NCBI GenBank assembly: GCA_027056825.1 | Contig: JALUJS010000202.1 | Location: forward strand, 1-8,159 | Direction: 5' to 3' | DNA from: Candidatus Krumholzibacteriia bacterium | GTDB lineage: Bacteria; Krumholzibacteriota; Krumholzibacteriia; LZORAL124-64-63 | DNA length: 8,159 nt | Part shown: positions 1 to 4,100 of the stretch, piece by piece | How the letters are laid out: each line of letters opens with the position of its first letter | Numbering within the stretch: the stretch's first letter is position 1 | The notes under the pieces: generated by a model | What the model was told of the DNA's origin: nothing | The model's database searches: none | What the model saw: the letters and a program-made list of their open reading frames with translations, nothing else | Translations under genes and position numbers: made by a program

Positions 1-17
1 CCCGAAGGAAGCGGGGC
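1..17 (-). terminator. Possible intrinsic terminator of the RRM gene, cut by the window edge
   Basis: Read on the minus strand, about 34 nt after the RRM stop codon, GCCCCG is followed by CTTCCTT and then CGGG, where the window ends. The four visible pairs CCCG/CGGG would extend to GCCCCG/CGGGGC followed by a T-run if this is a terminator. The T-run cannot be seen, so the call is an inference from position and the half-visible stem. Confidence 0.35.
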
Positions 18-50
18 TTGTCTTCGCGATAGACTCGGGTGAGCCGGGCT

Positions 51-335
51 TTACCAGCGACCACCGCCGCCGCCGTAACCGCCGCCGCGGGGGCGACGCT
101 CCTGGGCCTCGTTGACCCGCAGGGCGCGGCCGCCCATCTCGCTGCCGTCCAGGGCCTGCATCGCGGCAATGGCGGCGTCGTCGTCCATCTCCACGAAACC
201 AAACCCGCGGGGACGGCCGGTCTCACGATCATTGATCAGGGCAACCGAATGCACGGTGCCGTGCTGGCTGAACAGCTCGGTGACTTCCTCATTGGTGGCA
301 CTGAACGGCAGGTTGCCCACATACAGCTTCTTCAC
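51..335 (-). CDS. RRM-domain glycine-rich RNA-binding protein
   Basis: A 94-residue single-RRM protein of the bacterial Rbp type, cytoplasmic, expected to bind single-stranded RNA. RNP2 is LYVGNL at residues 4-9 and RNP1 is RGFGFVEM at 43-50, with the RNA-stacking aromatics Y5, F45 and F47 all present. The beta-alpha-beta-beta-alpha-beta RRM fills residues 2-76 and is followed by an arginine/glycine-rich tail (81-94, RPRGGGYGGGGG and a final Trp). An open frame extends upstream to 509, but the GTG at 333-335 is chosen because a GGAGG lies 8 nt before it and the RRM begins at the next residue; the upstream extension is low-complexity and unlike any RRM protein. Family members in cyanobacteria and other bacteria are often cold-inducible, but that role here is inference. 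The gene is divergent from the giant lipoprotein gene. Confidence 0.93.
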   Translation of the reverse strand: MKKLYVGNLPFSATNEEVTELFSQHGTVHSVALINDRETGRPRGFGFVEMDDDAAIAAMQALDGSEMGGRALRVNEAQERRPRGGGYGGGGGRW

Positions 336-343
336 GATTCTTT

Positions 344-348
344 CCTCC
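344..348 (-). promoter_or_regulatory. Ribosome binding site that fixes the GTG start of the RRM gene
   Basis: The minus strand reads GGAGG here with 8 nt to the GTG codon at 335-333, which decides this start over the longer frame. A perfect 6-bp hairpin with a 3-nt loop (GTCGGC-TCC-GCCGAC, 351-365) ends 2 nt upstream of the site and could affect its accessibility. Confidence 0.75.
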
Positions 349-371
349 AAGTCGGCGGAGCCGACCCAAAC

Positions 372-417
372 AAAAAGCGCATCCGGCGGCCGGCGAAGTC
401 CGGCAAAGCCGCTGCGC
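372..417 (-). terminator. Terminator-like hairpin in the leader of the RRM gene (possible attenuator)
   Basis: On the minus strand, GCGCA (417-413) and GCGGC (412-408) can pair with GCCGC (390-386) and TGCGC (381-377). A 4-nt bulge interrupts the stem, and the loop holds an inner GCCGG/CCGGC pairing that competes with part of the outer stem. TTTTTG follows at once (376-371). It lies after the proposed promoter and about 37 nt before the start codon, so if it works as a terminator it would act as an attenuator rather than end an upstream gene. The bulge lowers certainty. Confidence 0.4.
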
Positions 418-480
418 CTCAAGACCAGCCCGGGCTGTTCCCGGACCCTGCATCCCCGCGCGGGCGGGAATACGGGGAAA

Positions 481-509
481 AATATAACATCCCCCGGATG
501 ATCGGCCAA
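481..509 (-). promoter_or_regulatory. Candidate sigma-70 promoter of the RRM gene
   Basis: On the minus strand TTGGCC (509-504, 4 of 6 matches to TTGACA) is followed after exactly 17 nt by TATATT (486-481, 5 of 6 matches to TATAAT). Transcription would begin near 474, giving a leader of about 140 nt. Long structured leaders are common for cold-shock-type RNA-binding protein genes. The box quality and spacing are visible; activity is inferred. Confidence 0.55.
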
Positions 510-537
510 GTTATTTCAATTGTTGGAGTTTCCCTGT

Positions 538-557
538 CCGAATCAGGCGTGATTCGG
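538..557. repeat. Perfect 20-bp palindrome between divergent genes, candidate operator
   Basis: CCGAATCA (538-545), GGCG, then TGATTCGG (550-557): 8-bp arms with no mismatch. It lies upstream of both proposed divergent promoters, about 68 bp upstream of the predicted sigma-54 start and about 74 bp upstream of the RRM start. That suits a dimeric regulator or enhancer-binding protein site. It lacks a proper T-run on either side, so a terminator is less likely. The regulator is unknown. Confidence 0.45.
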
Positions 558-589
558 TCTTCTTGAATTTTGCCTCGATGGTAACGTTA

Positions 590-605
590 TGGCACGAGGC
601 GTGCT
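590..605 (+). promoter_or_regulatory. Candidate sigma-54 promoter facing the giant lipoprotein gene
   Basis: TGGCACG (590-596), AGGC, GTGCT (601-605). The -24 GG (591-592) and -12 GC (603-604) are separated by exactly 10 nt, and the site differs from the core consensus TGGCACG-N4-TTGCW by one base (G for T at 601). The predicted start is near 616, about 520 nt before the lipoprotein start codon. An upstream palindrome at 538-557 could be an activator site, although it sits closer than usual. Confidence 0.5.
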
Positions 606-791
606 AGGGGTTCGGCCCGGAACGATGGCAGGTTCTAACAGCGCGGAATCCCCGCACCAGCGGTCGCTTCAGGGCGCGGCCCCCGGCCGGGATCGGCGAG
701 CCTGTTGACAGTCCAACAGGAGATGGTCCCGGGTGACCGGTAACAGGCCGTAAGGGTCTTAATTTCTCGCAAGAAAGCTCCTATTAAATGG

Positions 792-820
792 TTGACACCC
801 CTAGGGATTTCTGTTTTTGT
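792..820 (+). promoter_or_regulatory. Weak candidate sigma-70 promoter for the lipoprotein gene
   Basis: A perfect TTGACA (792-797) is followed after 17 nt by TTTTGT (815-820), only 3 of 6 matches to the -10 consensus, but with an extended TGn element at 812-814. It would start transcription near 827 with a leader of about 300 nt. The -35 match is good and the -10 is poor. Confidence 0.3.
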
Positions 821-823
821 CAG

Positions 824-900
824 GCTCTGAAAGAGCAGGAGAAATTCGTATATTGGCCAGAAAGATCAGTTGGTTTTTTGCTCCTGCTGGTGCAGGATGC
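824..900 (+). promoter_or_regulatory. Competing hairpins in the putative lipoprotein leader
   Basis: Two local hairpins can coexist: GCTCT-GAA-AGAGC (824-836) and TCCTGC-TGGT-GCAGGA (882-897, flanked by a further GC pair at 880-881/899-900 across a 1-nt bulge). A long-range pairing AGCAGGAG (834-841) with CTCCTGCT (881-888) is also perfect over 8 bp and excludes both. A T6 tract follows at 925-930 after a weak GGT/ACC stem. The two-state layout is visible; a switching role is inference, since no ligand-binding motif was recognised. Confidence 0.35.
827..854 (+). promoter_or_regulatory. Alternative weak sigma-70 promoter candidate
   Basis: CTGAAA (827-832, 4 of 6) is followed after 16 nt by TATATT (849-854, 5 of 6). 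The start would be near 861. It overlaps the inverted repeats at 824-888, so if it is used those hairpins are operator-like DNA rather than RNA leader. Confidence 0.3.
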
Positions 901-1120
901 TATGAGTGTAGGGGGTAAGTCACCTTTTTTCCTTTCAACACGGAGGTGCCGCGAAAGTTTGTTGCCGGTGGATCGGGCGGAATCGTTCCGGGCCATCGGT
1001 TGGCATGCTTCCGATCGGCGGAAAAACAGGAGGATTGAATCGGCAAGAATGACGTGTCAGAGCATGGAACCGTTGTTGTCCGAGTCAAGGAGAGTTCGGA
1101 ACTCAATCCGACGAACTGGT

Positions 1121-1125
1121 GGAGG
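1121..1125 (+). promoter_or_regulatory. Ribosome binding site that fixes the lipoprotein start
   Basis: GGAGG with 9 nt to the ATG at 1135. The frame stays open upstream to a GTG at 1054, which has no good ribosome binding site. The ATG at 1135 places a charged n-region directly before the hydrophobic signal peptide, so 1135 is preferred. Confidence 0.85.
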
Positions 1126-1134
1126 AATTGCACA

Positions 1135-4100
1135 ATGAGAAAACTCGTTTTGTTCGCGGCCATCCTGGCCATCCTCGGCGCCTACGGGTGTAACGAGGAT
1201 AATGTCTACAATCCCGACGTGAACACCGATGGGCGTGTCATCGGCACCATCCAGGGTGTGGTCACTGACGGCGCGGACGGTACCTTGCTGCCCGGCATCG
1301 TGGTGTCCACCACGGTCCGCGGTGCCAGCGTATCCACCGTCACGGACGCCTCCGGTCACTACGCCTTCACGAACCTCGATCCCGGCGCCTACATCGTGAC
1401 CTTCGAGGAGAGCGCCAAGGCTATCGGGGATGCCCACACCACCATGATCGGTCACACCGAGATCCCCACTCTCGAGGACCTGTCCGGGATCATGGACGTA
1501 CCCACCGACGCGGACTTCCCGTACGAGGTCGAGGCGAACATGGAGATGTTCCCCCTGACGGGCACCGCCGAAGGTTACGTGTACGTCATGACCGACGGCC
1601 AGACCATGGTGCCGGCCGAAGGTTGCCAGGTTGTCGCCGATTTCCTCGATCCCGGCGTCAACACCAGCCATGACTGGTGGGGCATCCAGATCTCCGGCAA
1701 CGAGTGGACCGCCACCTGTGACGAGATGGGCCATTACAGCTTCACCGGGTTGCCCGCGGGCGCCCAGGGTGAGTTGCGGACCCTGCCGTACACGTACAAC
1801 GACATGACGTTCGATCCCCAGGACGCCACCCTGGACCTCAGGGGCGGCAGCGTGGTGGCCGATCCCTTCTACTTCAACGCCATCTCGGTCATCAACATCA
1901 CCAGCATGAACTGGAACGACAACGTGCCGTTCCCGGTCGACGGCAGCTTCATCGCCACCTTCAGCGTGCCCATGGATCCGGCCACCTTCACCGCGACGCT
2001 GTACAGCTACAGCAAGGCCCTGGTTCCGGTGACGGTTTCCTGGGAAGGCAACACGGTCACCATCGACCCGGTCAACGACCTGGAAAGCGGCACCAACTAC
2101 ACGCTTACCCTGGCCGGTTGGACCGCCGACGGGGTGGCCTACCCCCAGCGCAGCTTCAACGTGTTCACCAGCGACGATGTGCCGCCGGCCATCGTGTTCT
2201 CCAACTTCGAGGGCTCCCAGACCTTCCCCATCGACGGGAACCTGGAGTTCACGTTCAACATGCCCATGGATCCCTCCAGCGTCGTCGTCTGGTTCGACGA
2301 GGACAAGCTGGGCGATATCGTGTTCAACTCGAGCTGGAACGAGGGCAACACCATGTTGACCATCGATCCGGTCGTCGATCTTGACTACGGCATGGGATAC
2401 CAGGTTCGCGTCGAGGGCAACAGCGCCGACGGCGTGACCATGGGATCCCCCTGGATGTCCTTCCAGACCATGGCCCTGCAGAACGTCATCGTCGTCGACA
2501 CCAACTTCATGTCAGACTTCGACCACACGGCCAACCTGTACTGGACCTTCAGCGAGGCCATGGATCCCGCTTCGTTCGAGATCAACATGAGCGACGGCGA
2601 CCCCATCGCCTTCGCCGATCCCGTCTGGTCGAACGGCAACACCACCGTGACCATCGATCCGTACCTGGATCTGGACCGGGGCGTGTACTACACCGTGACC
2701 ATGAGCGGCATGGCCGCCAGTGGCGCGGGCTTCAACTACAGCAGCACCTACCGCACCGCCATCGGCGACGCTCCGTTCATCGTCCAGACCAACATCGTGG
2801 ACGGCGAGTTCCCCATCGACGGGAACATCGAGGTCCAGTTCAACAAGCCCATGGACGAGGAATCCGTCGAGGTGAACTTCTCCGGCGCGGTCGATCCGCT
2901 GTTCGGTGCCATCACCTGGACCGACAACATGAACATGGTCTTCGATCCGGACGTGCAGCTGCTGCCTTCGACCACCTACACGTTCAACGTGGTGGGCGAC
3001 GCGCTGGACGGCGGCCACATGAACACCACCATCACCTTCGATACCATCGGCGGTATCCAGATGGTGTGGACCAACATCCGCCAGGTGGACGGGAACCCCA
3101 TCACGAACTTCCCCGTGGACAGTCCTCTGCAGTTCCGCTTCAGCCTGCCGGTGGACCTGAACGCCCCGAACACCAGCATCATCCTGTACCGGAACTTCCC
3201 GGCCCAGGTGCCGGTGCTCGTGCACCCCACCCTGGCCGAGGACGGTTACCTGCTGACCGTCACCCCGGACCAGACCATGGAGCTGGACACGGAGTACAAC
3301 ATCGTCATGACCGTCGGCTCCGGTCTGCTGGGCGACACAACCAACATCGACATCACGTTCACGACCGAGGCGACTCCGCCGGAGCCCGTGGACGTCGTGG
3401 CGAACTTCACCCTGGATCCGGCCTGGGACGGCAACTACGACGAGACCAACGTGACCTTCTCCTGGGATCGCGATCCCAACGCGGCCACGTACAACATCTA
3501 CGCGCGCAACCCGGGCGCCGCGAAGGACGACTTCCTGCTGGTGCTGACCGTGCCGCAGCAGGCCACCGATACCGTCACCGCGACGGTGGACCTGGCCGCC
3601 AACTCGATCTTCCAGCAGTACTTCGACACGCGTGACACCGATACGCCGCAGACTCCGTTCGACGGGCGCGACGTGATCTTCAAGATCACCGCCGTCAACG
3701 GCCTGGGCGAGGGCTCCGACAGCGGCGAGTTCGCCGTCAGCGACGTGTACGCGCCCAGCGGCGCCTTCACCGGCCAGGATGTCTCGGCCGATGATTCGGC
3801 CGCTCCGGACGGCGCGGACAACATCGTCGTGGTGAGCTTCGACGCCGACGAGTACCTCGACTCGAGCTACACCCCCGTGGTGACCGTGACCGAGAACGAC
3901 CTGTCCGCGAACAACTGGGGTGATCCGAACTACACCCCGACGGTGGGCAACATCACCTACACCGACATGGACGGCTACACGCAGATCGACGTCGAGATCG
4001 TCGTGGCCGACGGCATGAACGGTGCGGGTGACTACGTCGCCATCGACGGCTTCTACGACACCTCGGGCAACATGGTCGACGTGGCCACGACGCCCATCGC

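Larger units (their letters stand above)
558..1134. other. Gene-free control region with multiple inverted repeats
   Basis: No convincing protein is encoded on either strand; the open frames here give low-complexity translations without family features. Visible structures are GCCTCG/CGAGGC (572-577 and 595-600) around TAACGTTA; GTGC/GGGG/TTC (601-613) against GAA/CCCC/GCAC (646-657); CCTGTTG-N6-CAACAGG (701-720) with a second AACAGG at 742-747 that could compete; GGTC/GACC (725-738); and TTTCT/AGAAA (763-776). Positions 750-960 are less GC-rich than the rest. I compared it by eye with well-known riboswitch core motifs and recognised none. Confidence 0.6.

Noticed and set aside
336..509. N-terminal extension of the RRM protein to an ATG at 509
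   Set aside because: The extension covers the proposed promoter and leader hairpins, resembles no RRM protein, and a better ribosome binding site sits right before the GTG at 335.
39..566. A 175-codon plus-strand open frame over the RRM gene
   Set aside because: It is a shadow of the minus-strand RRM gene; the translation is Ala/Gly-rich and the opposite strand has intact RNP1 and RNP2 motifs.
601..640. Resemblance of CTAGGGGTTCGG to the start of the ykkC (guanidine) riboswitch
   Set aside because: The other conserved blocks of that class do not follow; only a short stretch matches.
601..659. tRNA-like segment starting GTGC and ending GCACCA
   Set aside because: Only about 59 nt long, with no anticodon stem or canonical T-loop and a poorly paired acceptor stem; the left arm overlaps the sigma-54-like -12 element.
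788..1138. A 116-codon open frame upstream of the lipoprotein
   Set aside because: It has no ribosome binding site at 788 and the translation has no domain or signal. It spans the candidate promoters and hairpins. Only its last 29 codons are kept as a low-interest leader-peptide possibility.
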